DNA of 64,000 nt, taken from Cloeon dipterum (taxonomy: Eukaryota > Arthropoda > Insecta > Ephemeroptera > Baetidae). This document shows, in pieces, positions 22,901 to 34,100 of the stretch (position 1 is its first letter; the number at the start of each line of letters is the position of its first letter). The translations under genes and the position numbers were made by a program. The stretch covers positions 25,565,681 through 25,629,680 of the forward strand of contig NC_088786.1 of the NCBI RefSeq assembly GCF_949628265.1. The letters run 5' to 3'. Below the pieces are notes generated by a model that saw nothing but the letters and a program-made list of their open reading frames with translations, had not been told where the DNA came from and made no database searches.

Positions 22901-23757
22901 TTCTTGGGAAAAAGCAGTCCGCTATATTCTTTAAGCGCCTGTTTGTAAACTAAACATATTTTTTAATATTCATTGAGTCTTTAAGAGCTGGACGTAGCAG
23001 TGGAATTTAGCTCATGAAATGGGTGTTTATTGAATTTTTTATTTTTGTGACTAAATTTTTAATGCCGTATAGATTTTTTTATCTCATGAAACTCTTTGAT
23101 TTCATAATAAAAAATCCCATATCAACAAGGATGAAGTCTTTTTCTTGTTATTCATTTTTCTATCTAGAACTCTAATTTCAATTTAAACATAGTAAAATGA
23201 TAAGTAAAATAAAAAAGCGGAACTTACCAATGATTTCTCCAACAGTGACACGGTAGCGGAAGGTTGGCTCATGAATGGCACCCTCGATCTGCACCAGCTC
23301 ATACTTGGGGGTAGTTCCACGACGGCTCAAGAGCTCCTGCAGGACAGACACAGGCGTTTTCGACGGAAGGGCTGGAAGGGCTCCTGCACCGTTCTGGGGT
23401 CTCTGTGGAACATCAGAGGTTTATCAAGATGTACACTTTTGAGGGTGTCTTTACACTAACAGAAACGGCCCCCACTGGTTGGCGTGGCTGCGAAGGTTGG
23501 ATAGGCTGGGAAGGTGCTCCTCCATCTGCGCTGATATGAGAGGTCTGGTAGGCTAGAGGAGTTCCATTGTTCATCCCCATCATGGGTGGCTGGGAGCCTA
23601 AGACTGGAGAACCAGCGGCCATGGCGTAAGTCTCTAATCCAGGTTGCGGGTAAATGGAACCAACGTCACCATCACTGACCGGGCCAGAATGGACGAATTG
23701 TTGCTGGCCGACTTTGCTTCGTCCTCGCGATTGTTGCGGTTTCACTACATACATCAT
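19988..23757 (-). CDS. loqs: Loquacious (TARBP2/PACT-type dsRNA-binding Dicer partner)
   Basis: Partner of Dicer in miRNA (and, by isoform, siRNA) processing. Exons: 23461-23757, 23228-23402, 21144-21461, 20971-21089, 20563-20709, 20393-20507, 19988-20124 (1308 nt, 435 aa). Three dsRBDs are visible. dsRBD1 runs from TPVSVLQELLSRRG through GRSKKEAKHAAAKAIL; dsRBD2 from NPIGTLQEMCMSRRWPPP through GKSKKLAKRQAAHKMWL; dsRBD3 from NYVKFLQEIS to the C-terminus ALEYLKIMTKK. The block HYAELKDSKI joins dsRBD2 to dsRBD3, as in fly Loqs. The N-terminal exon is Gly/Pro/Gln-rich and poorly conserved. Its start (tandem ATG at 23754-23757) is the first in-frame choice, but an upstream coding exon is possible. 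The intron 21462-23227 holds a reverse-transcriptase fossil. Confidence 0.95.
20867..20872 (-). terminator. Candidate intronic poly(A) signal for short loqs isoform
   Basis: Minus-strand AATAAA about 60 nt past the read-through stop codon and inside the intron between loqs exons 20971-21089 and 20563-20709. Confidence 0.4.
20932..21089 (-). CDS. loqs: Alternative read-through last exon of loqs (short isoform)
   Basis: If the donor GTAGTT after 20971 is not used, the frame continues 12 codons past the second dsRBD region (VVKIVKRFKSCE) and stops at 20932-20934. The product would be about 315 aa with dsRBD1 and dsRBD2 only. Drosophila Loqs-PD similarly lacks the third dsRBD and carries a unique C-terminal tail. 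The stop codon lies inside an AATAAA on the minus strand (20931-20936), and another AATAAA follows at 20867-20872. Existence of the isoform is inferred. Confidence 0.45.
21880..22560 (+). mobile_element. Decayed non-LTR retrotransposon reverse-transcriptase fragment
   Basis: In the loqs intron, antisense to loqs, a frame from 21985 encodes NGVKQGG...PPFLFIF...ISDFN...ILYADN, the RT palm region with the catalytic YADD changed to YADN. After a frameshift, the frame from 22080 continues LNEKKCQVMKF...INYLGVTF, the usual downstream RT block. Stop codons and frameshifts show it is dead. The boundaries are approximate, the clade cannot be assigned by eye, and I see no poly(A) tail or target-site duplication. 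Confidence 0.75.
22650..22771. repeat. 12-bp inverted repeats flanking about 100 bp
   Basis: ACTAGTTGTCAA (22650-22661) and its exact reverse complement (22760-22771) flank an AT-rich spacer just past the RT fossil. It could be a small foldback element or chance. Confidence 0.3.
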
Positions 23758-25575
23758 GGAAGTACAAATCTTAGTAAAAGTAACTACATATATAAGGTTA
23801 CATTAATATAACATTAAGGTAAAATCATAATTAATTTTGTTCACCTGCAATAACAAATTTTTAGAAATGGATAGATTTCAAATGACAAAATAGCACGGAG
23901 GGTTGGTGATTTCTTCACAGAATTAAATAAAAACCAGGCAAGCATGCTACAATTTAAACAAACTTAAGAAAAATAATCATACTACATAATATGTATGTAT
24001 GTAACAAAATGATCAAGTTAGAAATCAAACTTTTATATGAATCTTATGTAAACGTCACTATCTATAAGCATAATTATGATGCATAATCATGTCCAATTAA
24101 ATTGTATGATAAATAAGAAATCTACGTGTACACAAAGACCTAGAGTTTAAGATAATAAATGATAACACACACGGGAGCATAACCAGTGGAGCAAAATCTA
24201 TAAAAAGTAAAACAGTTCAGCGCTCGAGTGAAAAAAAACATATTAAACGCGCCTAAGGGAACTGAATCAAAACGAGTTTTGCTTTACTAACTAGTTCTCC
24301 AACGGTGAAGATCAATAATCGAATATTTGTTCTGCCTGGACCTGGCTGCGAATAGAAGTATTAAAAAAGAAAATTACCGCTTCAAAAAAGGAACCAATTC
24401 TATTAAATCAATAAAATGTTCCAACTTGCTGCTCTGTCAGCTCAGTCAGCTGCTCGAGTTTCTAGCGGCTGGTGCTGCTATTTGCACCTCATTTTGCCAA
24501 CTCCAACCGGTCGGAGTCGTGCTGCAGTTTCCTTCTCCCTCTCTCGTTTCTTCTCTTATCGTCCTCTACCTAGTAAATGTTTTCGCCGCAAGGTGTCACT
24601 GATTGAGTGAATTTGCAAACTTTAAACAGAACGGAAAAGCTATGCCAACTTACCAGAATCGTAGCGGGAGCAGAACTCTCTGCATTAAATTATTTGAAAA
24701 ATATTATTCTCTAGTATGTATTTTTCCATTTCTTGGTGTTATTCCATTTCAATAATGCAAGACAATTAATACGATTGAACCGATTGAACACCAATTTCCT
24801 TCCTCATATTATATCAAATAAAGGCAAACACATTAACTCAGACATAATGCTTTTATATGTATTGTAGTTTTTTCCTTATTTCCTTTCCTTTTTTACCTGG
24901 AACTTAACTGCTTTACTGGCACTACATTCATTTTTTCAATTATGTATTTATATTTTTGAAGTAGTGTCTTAAGTTTTTTTATATTTAGAAAGCGCGGATG
25001 AAAATTATTTATCCGATTGATTTTCAAAACAGTTGACAGAAAAATAAGGAAAATAACCCGCTTTGAAATAATTAAATATCTTAAATAATATTCATGCACT
25101 TCTGTAGATTGAAGTCAGCTAAGTAATAATAATTATAATTTTTATACAATTATTGCTCAATATATTATTTTTCCTATCATCATTCAAATTTGAAAAATAA
25201 ACTGTTAATGTATTTATGGTGAGTCAATGACTTGACTGTATCAAAAACCTTTAACATTATTATCCCAAACTGCCTTTTATGGTAAGAAACAAAATCGTAA
25301 TTAAGTCGAATTTACACCGATAGCGTCAACTAAATGAATAATAAAAAGAATAAAAATAAGTTGACATAGTTTCAATGAAAGGCTTTGTTAAATGAAACGG
25401 TCAGAGCCTGGTTTCTTTTCGCTTGATCAATAAAAAATCAAGAAAATCCACCACAACTCGTGAGTGATCAGTTTTTAGATTTTAAACGAATATTATGTAT
25501 TAATTAACTCTTTTATATACACAGAATCAAGGACTCGATCTCCATCTACACAGAATGAAAGGTCAGCCATCCATC
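23758..25575. other. loqs 5' flank and ATP synthase e 3' flank, non-coding
   Basis: This is about 1.8 kb with no supported coding region. A CT-rich block at 24500-24570 and a GT-type donor (GTTAGT on the minus strand near 24290) could mark a loqs non-coding first exon around 24290-24620, with a splice to the exon at 23757. The block 24640-25500 is very AT-rich. Short open frames at 24327-24610 (+) lie in this putative promoter and look accidental. Confidence 0.4.
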
Positions 25576-25836
25576 TCAGTTGGTGACGGTGACTCCAGCA
25601 GCTCTAGCCAGGTCATCCAGCTCTTGTTTGGACAAACGGGCCTTCTCGGCAGCCAACTTGGGGGCGAGTTCAGCCTGCCTCTTGGCCTCCACTTCCCTGA
25701 GCGCGGCCTCTTTCTTGGCCAGCGAACGGTGTCTGCTCATGCCATAGAGGATGCCCACGGTCAGCAGACTCCAGCGTCCGAATTTGATGAGGGGCGAGAC
25801 TCGCACTGGTGCTGGAAGTTCCACAGCGGTCGACAT
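25576..25836 (-). CDS. Mitochondrial ATP synthase subunit e
   Basis: Small inner-membrane subunit of the FoF1 ATP synthase, involved in dimerisation and cristae shape. Single-exon reading frame of 86 aa. After a short N-terminal lead come VRVSPLIKFGRWSLL, then GILYG, which is the GxxxG membrane-packing motif typical of subunit e, then a charged Ala/Glu/Lys-rich coiled-coil tail. It is slightly longer than the mammalian form (about 70 aa) and close to insect forms. The start ATG has context GCAAACATG. The gene is head to head with COQ10. Identity rests on the N-terminal block and layout, since the tail is low complexity. Confidence 0.88.
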   Translation of the reverse strand: MSTAVELPAPVRVSPLIKFGRWSLLTVGILYGMSRHRSLAKKEAALREVEAKRQAELAPKLAAEKARLSKQELDDLARAAGVTVTN

Positions 25837-26293
25837 GTTTGCTTTTGCTGTTGTCTGCCTAAGCCTGTCTGAGAAAAAAGATGGCGGATCAGACGACCAG
25901 ATGGAGAGACTCGGATTTGAATAAAAAGAATAAAAATTTAACCTCGCAATTTTTCTCCATTTTAATTACGAATTAAATGTTATTTTAATTAAGATAGATT
26001 ATTAATTAAATACATATAAAATGCGAAATTAATCTTTTTTTCGAATTTTTCAATAAAATAAAGTCTGTGATTGAGCAAAGCACGTGTGGCGCGAATATTA
26101 AATGGTGGCACATCAGCTGAATCAGCTGGGCCTTCATAACAGGCGAGGCGAGTGGAGAAGAGAAGTTTCGGTTCCCTCAAGAGACTTTGATTTTGACAGT
26201 CAGTATTCTTGAGAAGCTTCCAACAAGTTGAGCGCTCTGCATTTCACGTCAGCTGAGTTTCTTCTCAACTCGTAAATCTGTAATTTAGGGCCT
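25837..26293. promoter_or_regulatory. Shared promoter region of ATP synthase e and COQ10
   Basis: 457 bp separate the two divergent start codons of nuclear genes for mitochondrial respiration. I see no clear TATA box. The middle is AT-rich (25920-26040). The sequence shows only the arrangement; co-regulation is inferred. Confidence 0.4.
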
Positions 26294-27546
26294 ATGGCGT
26301 CATGGGGCATTTGCAAAAACGCAAACTTGCTTCGTTCATCGATTTCAACCCTCAACGCAAACAGCTATGACAGGTATGACGACGTGCTCTAATTTGACAT
26401 TTATTGGCACTATTGTAAAATTAATTTATCCCCTTTTCACAATAATTGGGTGCTAATATTTACGTAATTACGCTCCAATTAGGATTAGCTACAAGGGTGG
26501 GTCTGAGATAGGCTTGCCACTTCATTTGTGTCCCCTTACCAACAATAAAAGTCACCTCATTTGTCCCCTCACTCTCAAATTAAGTTCCAGCTTACAATTG
26601 AGGTGACAAGCCTATCGCAGAAGACCCACCCCACATTTCTTCAATTACCATAAACCACTTTTGTTTTTGTGTTTGTGACCCAGATAATAAGACAACGTTA
26701 GATCGATTTATAGTTCAATGTCAAAAGAACTTGGCTTCTATCCAAAGTTCCGTTTTACTTTTCAAACCATTGAACTTTTTATAATCAAACAATTCGTTCC
26801 TCGTTGACTCATATCTTAATTAAAACTTGTTATTATATTACACTTGTTCATTATTTTAGGCCTTCCATTCGCCTCATTTGTTCCTCTTGCACGTCCCGAC
26901 GCCTGCGGACAGGTTTGCAAACCCACCAAGAAAGAGATGGACAAAGGACGTTATTTACCTTTCCAGGCACAAGCAAAAAGAAAGAATATCAAGGAAAAAA
27001 GCTCGTTGGGTAAAATAAATTGAATTATATCTCGAAAAAATAACTCGACTGCTTCGCATATATGTTTATCTTTACAGCTATTCCATGGATCAAATGTTTG
27101 AAGTTGTGTCTGACGTAGAACACTACCGTGATTTCGTGCCATTTTGCCAAAGATCCCTGGTTACCTTGAGGACACCTGACAATCTGCGGGCAGAACTTGT
27201 CATTGGCTTCCCTCCTGTTCGTGAGAGCTACGTGTCAAATGTAAAATTGGTAAAGCCTACTATGGTCAGGGCTGTGTGCACCGAAGGAAAACTATTCAAC
27301 CACCTCGTAAACTTCTGGCGCTTTTACCCTGGGTTGAAAGGCAATGAAAGATCGTGCGTGATCGACTTTTCCGTTTCCTTTGAATTCAGATCGCTTTTGC
27401 ACTCGCAATTGGCCCATTTGTTTTTCAATGAGCTAGTAAGACAAATGGAAAAGGCGTTTGTTGAGGAAGCTGAAAGGCGGTTTGGTAAAGCGTCTGTAAA
27501 GACAAAGCTTTTATCAACAAGTAATGCTATTCAAGCTGGTTCTTGA
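26294..27546 (+). CDS. Coenzyme Q-binding protein COQ10 (START-like)
   Basis: Mitochondrial lipid-binding protein needed for coenzyme Q function in respiration. Exons 26294-26373, 26860-27009 and 27078-27546 (699 nt, 232 aa). The N-terminus is basic, Ser-rich and free of acidic clusters, as expected of a mitochondrial presequence. The mature part is the START/polyketide-cyclase fold: YSMDQMFEVVSDVEHYRDFVPFC, then RAELVIGFPPVRESY and VIDFSVSFEFRSLLHSQLA. The first intron carries a MITE-like element. Start chosen as the first in-frame ATG (CCTATGGCG) giving a presequence of normal length. The fold and length match COQ10A/B. Confidence 0.93.
26495..26632. mobile_element. MITE-like element in COQ10 intron 1
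   Basis: An element of about 138 bp with terminal inverted repeats of roughly 35 bp. The left end starts GGGTGGGTCT and continues GATAGGCTTG; the right end reads the same on the other strand with a few mismatches. Inside, a block with TCATTTGT and CCCCT occurs twice (near 26519 and 26552). It has no coding capacity. The structure fits a miniature inverted-repeat transposable element; the target-site duplication is unclear. Confidence 0.7.
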
Positions 27547-27642
27547 TCCTGTTATGTGTTCACTTGTTATACGCTTATTTAAATCAAATGTAGATTTTAT
27601 TAGACATGGAGATTTTTGTTCTCCGTGTTGACGGGTATTTGT

Positions 27643-27648
27643 AATAAA
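27643..27648 (+). terminator. Poly(A) signal AATAAA for COQ10
   Basis: Plus-strand AATAAA about 100 nt past the COQ10 stop codon, preceded by an imperfect short inverted repeat around 27605-27630. Confidence 0.6.
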
Positions 27649-27742
27649 ATGTACATTATGACCAGATGTCATATCACATAATTTGTTTTAGTTCAGACTT
27701 TTTTGGCACAAACGAAAATTCATATTTTAGGGTTTAAGAATC

Positions 27743-27748
27743 TTTATT
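27743..27748 (-). terminator. Poly(A) signal AATAAA for Drak
   Basis: Minus-strand AATAAA about 430 nt past the Drak stop codon. The two genes end tail to tail with their signals about 95 bp apart. The 83-aa plus-strand frame at 27770-28021 lies within this 3' UTR and is probably accidental. Confidence 0.55.
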
Positions 27749-28175
27749 CAACATTTTTCACTTACAGACGTGTCCTTAATGCTTAGTATACTATCTTACG
27801 CTAAGTTAAAAGATAAAGTTGCGATCTTGATTGAAGTTAGTGGCAAAATTAGTAATTTTAGGTTTTTCGAAATAAATATAGATTGGTGGGCCAACAGAGG
27901 CTTCCTCAAGAGAATCTCGAGGATAATGTCAAAAAGACTCGCCGAATCGAAAAAAATGCATTTTATTGCGAGCATCGGTGAAATCTTTGAAATTGAATGC
28001 GATTTAAATTCAATTACGTGATTCCCGACAGCTGTTTTGGGGTAAAATTCTTTGAGCAAACCGTCAAAGACAGAAATATCAACCTTGCAAGTGAGCGTTT
28101 TGAATTCTTACGTCAACTGAATTCACTGACTAGTATTTCTTTGTGTGTATTTTACAGAGAGAGCGTCCGCTAAAC

Positions 28176-31100
28176 TCAATTTCTTGCTGTCGTTTTAATT
28201 AAAGGGCTGGATTTCCGTCTTTGCCGTTCGCTTTTCGGCTGGTTACTCTTATTGTTGAACCTCTCCATCGCCCTGCTGTACGAGCCAATGCAGACAGTGC
28301 CCCATGGCGGCCGCAGCGAGTCCACCTGCAGACTGGAGGACCTCTGTCTCGGCGTCTTGGGCTTGAAGTCCGGCGGCTCTGGGGACGACTTGTCCTCCTC
28401 CTCCTCCTCCTCTTCCTCATGAGTGACCTTCTCCTCACTCTTGGCCTCGCTAATGATTTCGACCACCGGATTGAGACTGCTGGGCGGAGACGGCTCCTCT
28501 AGGGACACAAGACTAGACGCGCCGCTGAGCGTGTCGTAGCCGCTGGCCTCGCTGGACAGGGAGCCAGAGCGGTTGAAAAGGCGGTTGGCCTCCTTGGGCC
28601 GCACCTCCTCGCTGCTGCCTACCTTGAGAAACTGGCCGTGCGAGTTGTTGTTCCTGTCGTCGAGCAACACCTTGCCGTCGTCGACACTCGGCACCGGCGA
28701 CACGCTGTTCTCTGGTGAGGTGGCGCTCTGCTCCTTGATTTCAGCCAGCGGGTCCAGGTTGCTGCCCGCTACCCTGGGCATGGGACTGCGTTTCCGCTTG
28801 CTGTCCTCGAACACGATGTCAGGGATGAAAAGGCGCAGCGCGTTCGGTCCCGTTGGGAAGCTCGACACGAACTTGAGCTTGCTCGGCAGACTTTTGTCGA
28901 AGGTTTTGGCTGAGTTGGCGGCCATTTGATCGTTGGTGTTGAAAGCGGTGACCAACTGGGCCACCGAGTACCTGGGCTCCTCCTCCTCGCTGCTGGTCGG
29001 ACTGTAGCTCTTGCGCCTCGCCGGCTTGTTGCCGGGAGCCTTGTCAGTCTCATCTTTCGGTGCCTGCTCCGCCTCAGGCTCTTGCTCCTCCGGCTGACAC
29101 GCATGCGGCATTTGCTTGTTCTCCTTGTCCTCCTCCTGCAGCAACAGGCTGCTGTCAATAACCGGCTCCTTCTTGGGGCTGTTGAATTTTGCCGGAGCGA
29201 TGCACGCCGTCTTGCTACCTTTTTTGGGGCTCTGATCGGACTCTGCCTTGGGCTCGGCGTCCTCGATCGTCGTGATGGTGATCTCAGGCGTGCTGACGAT
29301 CTCGGGCGTTGGGGTGGGCGCCTCGGCGTCCCGCGGGCTCAGGGCCACGCACTCGCTCTGGTAGCGCAGCCGGTGTTGCTTGGCCAGCGCCGGGCTCAGC
29401 GCGAACAGCTCCCTCGCACTCATTGTCAGCGCGTCCTGCGACTTTGACAGGCTGCGCAGCCCGTACAGTTTCTCGATGGAGCGCGATGACGGCTCTAGCA
29501 TCAGCAGCTTCTCCCTCGACTTGGAAACCAAGGAGAACTGGCTTTCACACAACCTCTCTCGCGACTTGGACAGGTTTTTGCGCAGGTTGCTGCCGGAGAC
29601 GCGCTCGAACAGTGCCTCTCGAGATTTGGACATGTACTTGCGCAGGTTCTTTTGCGAGGCGTGACTCGAAATTTGCGGGGTAATTGGCGATTCTGAGCGG
29701 GTCGCTATATTCTTCACTGAGCCGCCCAATGGGGTCCTCGACTTCTTGGCCAACCATGGGTGTCGCAGGCATTCTTTTGACGTCATCCGCTTGCTGAAAA
29801 ATACAATATATGTAAAAATATTTCCTACTCAATAAAATTGTAATTTTGTCTCTAATTAGCATCAATTTTAGAGAAATAAAAACTTTAAGTTGACTAAAAA
29901 CCTCATGCGTATTAGCAGATAGCGCTAATTTTATTATACGGGTAGAAAGACAATTTTACAGAAAAAAAAATTGTAAAATGAGGAAATAAGAACGAGTTGT
30001 AAAACCTCTACATTGCGCATTTTAAAAGCTGCGTTTACAGGCGATTGAAATAATTGCCTAATTAAAAAAAGCTTTGAAACTCACTTTGGTTGTCGCACCA
30101 AAAGACGGGCAACAAAATCTTGTGCTTCTGCAGATACGTCCTCGAAAAGCTCCGCGGGGAAGTCAAGATCACAGCGGGAGATATTGGTAAATGTTTCTTG
30201 ATCTGTTTCACCACCAAACGGCGAGAATCCGGTGAGAAGGACGTAGACCGTCACTCCAAGTGACCTGTAATTTCGAGAACGAGATTCAAGATACGATTTC
30301 CAAAATTTTATTGTGACACGTCGTAAGGTCAGGATAGATAATAAACGCGGCGACTTACCACATGTCGGCTCCAAAAGTGATTGGCTCGTAGTGAATTATT
30401 TCAGGAGCTGCAACATTAAACCACCTTTTTAGTATGTGCATCAGGTAATTTTATGACTGATATTTTGACATTCGCTCGAGAGAGTCTGAAAAAGGCTACC
30501 GGCGCGACGGGACAATTTTTCCCAGTCGTAAAAAGAGCTACATGCCATTATAAAAGTCACACAATGCAACAATCAATTTTGAAGAAAAAGTATCGTTTTC
30601 CGCAGTGGGCGGGTGGAAACGATTAGCTTGTGTGATGAAACTAGCGACCCCAGGAGAGTATCAAGTCTCAATGGGAATCGCACCCACAGCTTTTGTATTC
30701 ACATCATAAATTGAAAAGCAAGAAACAACAGCGGAACGTGTCATTCCGTTTGGAAATAATTGAGTGCCGAGAGAGCTGCGATGATTTAATGTCCCTGGCG
30801 CAGGTGCTTCGCGCGCGCTCGGACTCGCATCGATCAGAGGACCACGCGAATTCCCGCATGCAAATAAGGCGATTCACGCTGGTGGTCATCATTACGGCGG
30901 CTAATTCGGCGCACTTGCGTCATCCCTAGAATAGAGAATTTTAATTGAAACCAGCGCTCAACTCACCGACATAGTCCGGAGTTCCAAGGATTTCTCGAAC
31001 TTCCACGCCCTCCAGCAGGACCCTGGAGATCTCAAAGTCGCACAGCTTGATGTCGCACTCGGGAAACGGGCCCATCATCACGATGTTTTGCGGCTGCAAC

Positions 31101-34100
31101 GAGAAAAAAGAGACGAATGAGATCAAATGACCCGCGGTTGTTGGCTAACGCAGTTCAATTTCAATAAAGCGACACGCTTCGCTTGATTAAAGCGGTGCAT
31201 TTTGCTCGGATGGGCAGGCAAGACTGATCATAATCGGCGCACACATATGTACACACACACGTAATAATTATGTTGCACTTTGGAAACCTGTTTTGAATAA
31301 TGGAATTCTGTTACAAAATTATAATAGAGCATATATCGCCTTGGACTGAGAGCTGAGAGAGGCGAGACAAATAATATCAATAACTAGCACGCGCGCGCGT
31401 TGATTATTCCATGTTGGGCGCACGGAATGAGTAATGACCATTAATTTTATTCGCCGCGCGCCTCATTGTAATTATCTTTATTTAACCTAAAGCCACTGAG
31501 TGTCAGATTGTGATTGCGGCTTCATTAATTCGTCTCCCTTCAAGACCATATAATAAAATTATAAATGTCGCCCTACTTTGCTCTTTTGAGCTTATCGCGA
31601 CGACGCATCGCTCGTGCGCTCACGTAACTCAGCACATTTTCCAATTTGAAAATACGCCAGCGATGGGCGAGTAATTGAATAACGAGGCTAACGCAGAGTT
31701 GCGATAACGGACACGCGCGATTTTCCTTCGAGTCTGGTGCCCATGTTTGTTGCTGGTGCAGGTTCTAAAATTAGACGCTGTGTATAAGTATGTGAGCGTA
31801 CTTTTGGTCTCTCTCTTTCTCTCTTTCGCGCTGCGAAGAAGCAGCTTTTCGCTCTCGCTCAAAATGTACATGACCAGAGTCGGCGATCAGAATTTTTATC
31901 GGGAACTGGTTTCCTTTGTTTATCATGCACGTCGCGATTTTGTGTAGACGTCAGCCGGCCGGGGAAAAGAAAACAGAAATTTCACTGCCAACCTTGCTGC
32001 CGGCGTGCGATCGCTGTTATGCCACCGACGGACACGTAATTAAAGCACCCCTGCTGCTCGTCTCGAAATATTATTACGAACCAATTGTGCGGCGCTTGTA
32101 AATCACGGCCGCCGTGTCGCAAAGACCGAGCAATAAGCGTGTGTGCCTTGCATATTATCCCGGTATAAATTCATTCATAAAGTGTGACAAGCAATAAATT
32201 TATTTTGCTGCCCTTTCACCGTTCATAATTTTGATGCAGAGAGCGCCTGCCGATCACCAAGGTTAGGCAACCGGCCCGACACGCCCCTGCGTGAAACGCA
32301 CTGTGCGCGGCCTTTTCGCACAGTTTTCGTCCACAATTTGTTTTGGTGTGGGCAAGCACGTCGGATAAAGCGATTAAAAATTATCACGACGAGAAAGCAA
32401 AGCAGCATTGTCTGTGCGGTGAACCGATTAGGCGGGATAACACACGGCTCCCAATCGCGGGGACCAGATCTTTTGGGCGCGCATGCAAACAGTGGTCTGC
32501 CCGCGTCTGCACGCGCGTTTCTGAATGAATGACTCACACCGGCTTGGAAATGTTGCTGGGAGGAGTTGCCGAGCATTAAAAATAATACACGCGGGCTTAA
32601 AAATAAAACGAAAATAAAAGCAAACAGCGTGGGTGTCGTGCGCCAAGTGCGCGTCTAACTTCGGCCCGGCGTCCATTAAAAAAACCGCAGATGAAATAAT
32701 GATAGACCGGTGGCGTTGGCTAATAAAAAATGACACAATATGCAACAGCGAGCGCAGCGCGAATTGGAAAATTTACGAGCGGCCGGCCGAATTTGTCGAA
32801 GCTGAATTTACGAGATGATGCATGCGTACTACATACAATAAAAGCCAGTTTCGCCAGCCCACACGCAATTTCGAGCGGCTCACTACCGCACTCTCGATAT
32901 TTATCATTGCTCGTCGGACGCAATCACGATTATTATTAAAGCCCATCTAACACAGGTATCAAGCAAGCGGTGCGATCTTTCTTCTTCGCGCGAGCCTCGA
33001 GGTCAAACGTGCCCATCAATTCAGTCGGTATTATTTTCCCTCCTTATATAAGACTTGTCACATTAAAGGATTTCGGCTTTCCTTCAAGACAAATGAAAGT
33101 CGCCGTGCGTGAATAGCAACACGCGAATCAATTATTTCATGCGGTACGCGCGGCGCATTCCCCTCGACCAAAGGGACGACAAAGCCGGCCGGCCAGCCGG
33201 CAGGCGCTGGGCCCTTTTCACGGGAGATTAGTGTCTGCTAGGTGATTTGAACGATGGGATTAGACGTCATTATGGCCTGCTAAAGACGCCATCGCTTGCT
33301 TATTACAATGCATGTAATTATATTGAGTACTGAACTAAATTGCATGATTCACACGGTGATTTGCTTCGAGACGAGACTGTTATTGATTCTCTCGCCGAGA
33401 AATACCCGCTGGCGATATTGCACAAATTTAGTAGAGTTTATTCCCCGTGTTTCTTTTAAAAATATCTGGAAACTCAAATTTAAGCATGACTTTAAATAAA
33501 AATTGCGGGTATGAAAGTTTAAAATTGCATATTATACTATACACTTCTATGTAACAGTGTCAAGGTGTAAATCGTGCAATTAAAATTGCTCTAAAACTCG
33601 TTCAATCCAATTTTTACATATCTAATTAATATATTTTGTTGGATTTGTTTACCCGTCGGTTGGCGATTTACCTTTAAAAAAATCCAAAATTGCTCTCGAG
33701 CTACATTAAAACTAAGATTTGCAGTCGGAAAATTCCTTTTGCTTCCAAGTACCACCATTTTCAAGCAGCTCACGCGAGCGGTTTCTTTCCAATTCGTTGC
33801 ACATATTGTAATATCGTCGCACCCGCGAGCTGCCTGACGAGAAAATATGATAATATTCTCCGGGGCCCACACGCTTCAACCTCTCAAACGGAGCTTTGGT
33901 AATCCAATAGTGTTATTTTTAATTGCGTAGGCTTCTTCTCTCGGCTGCCTGCGAGTTCTTCGGCGCACACCGGAATACGAAAGAAGTGTGTCAGCCGGCG
34001 TTTCATAAAATATTAATTTATGCGCGAGCACCAAATCAATCATACGTTTAATGAGTTCGGTGACCTAGCTGTGCAGAAAAGTCAATGAGACAGTCTGACA

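Noticed and set aside
24327..24610. Two overlapping plus-strand frames of 64-91 aa
   Set aside because: They lie in the likely loqs first-exon and promoter region and look accidental.
27770..28021. 83-aa plus-strand frame between COQ10 and Drak
   Set aside because: It lies in the Drak 3' UTR on the opposite strand; no family match.
28926..29447. 173-aa plus-strand frame opposite the last Drak exon
   Set aside because: Antisense shadow of a low-complexity coding exon; Leu/Arg-rich as expected for the complement of Glu/Lys/Ser-rich codons.
30660..30700. B-box-like GGTGCGATTCCC on the minus strand
   Set aside because: No A box, no cloverleaf and no T-run after it; not a tRNA.
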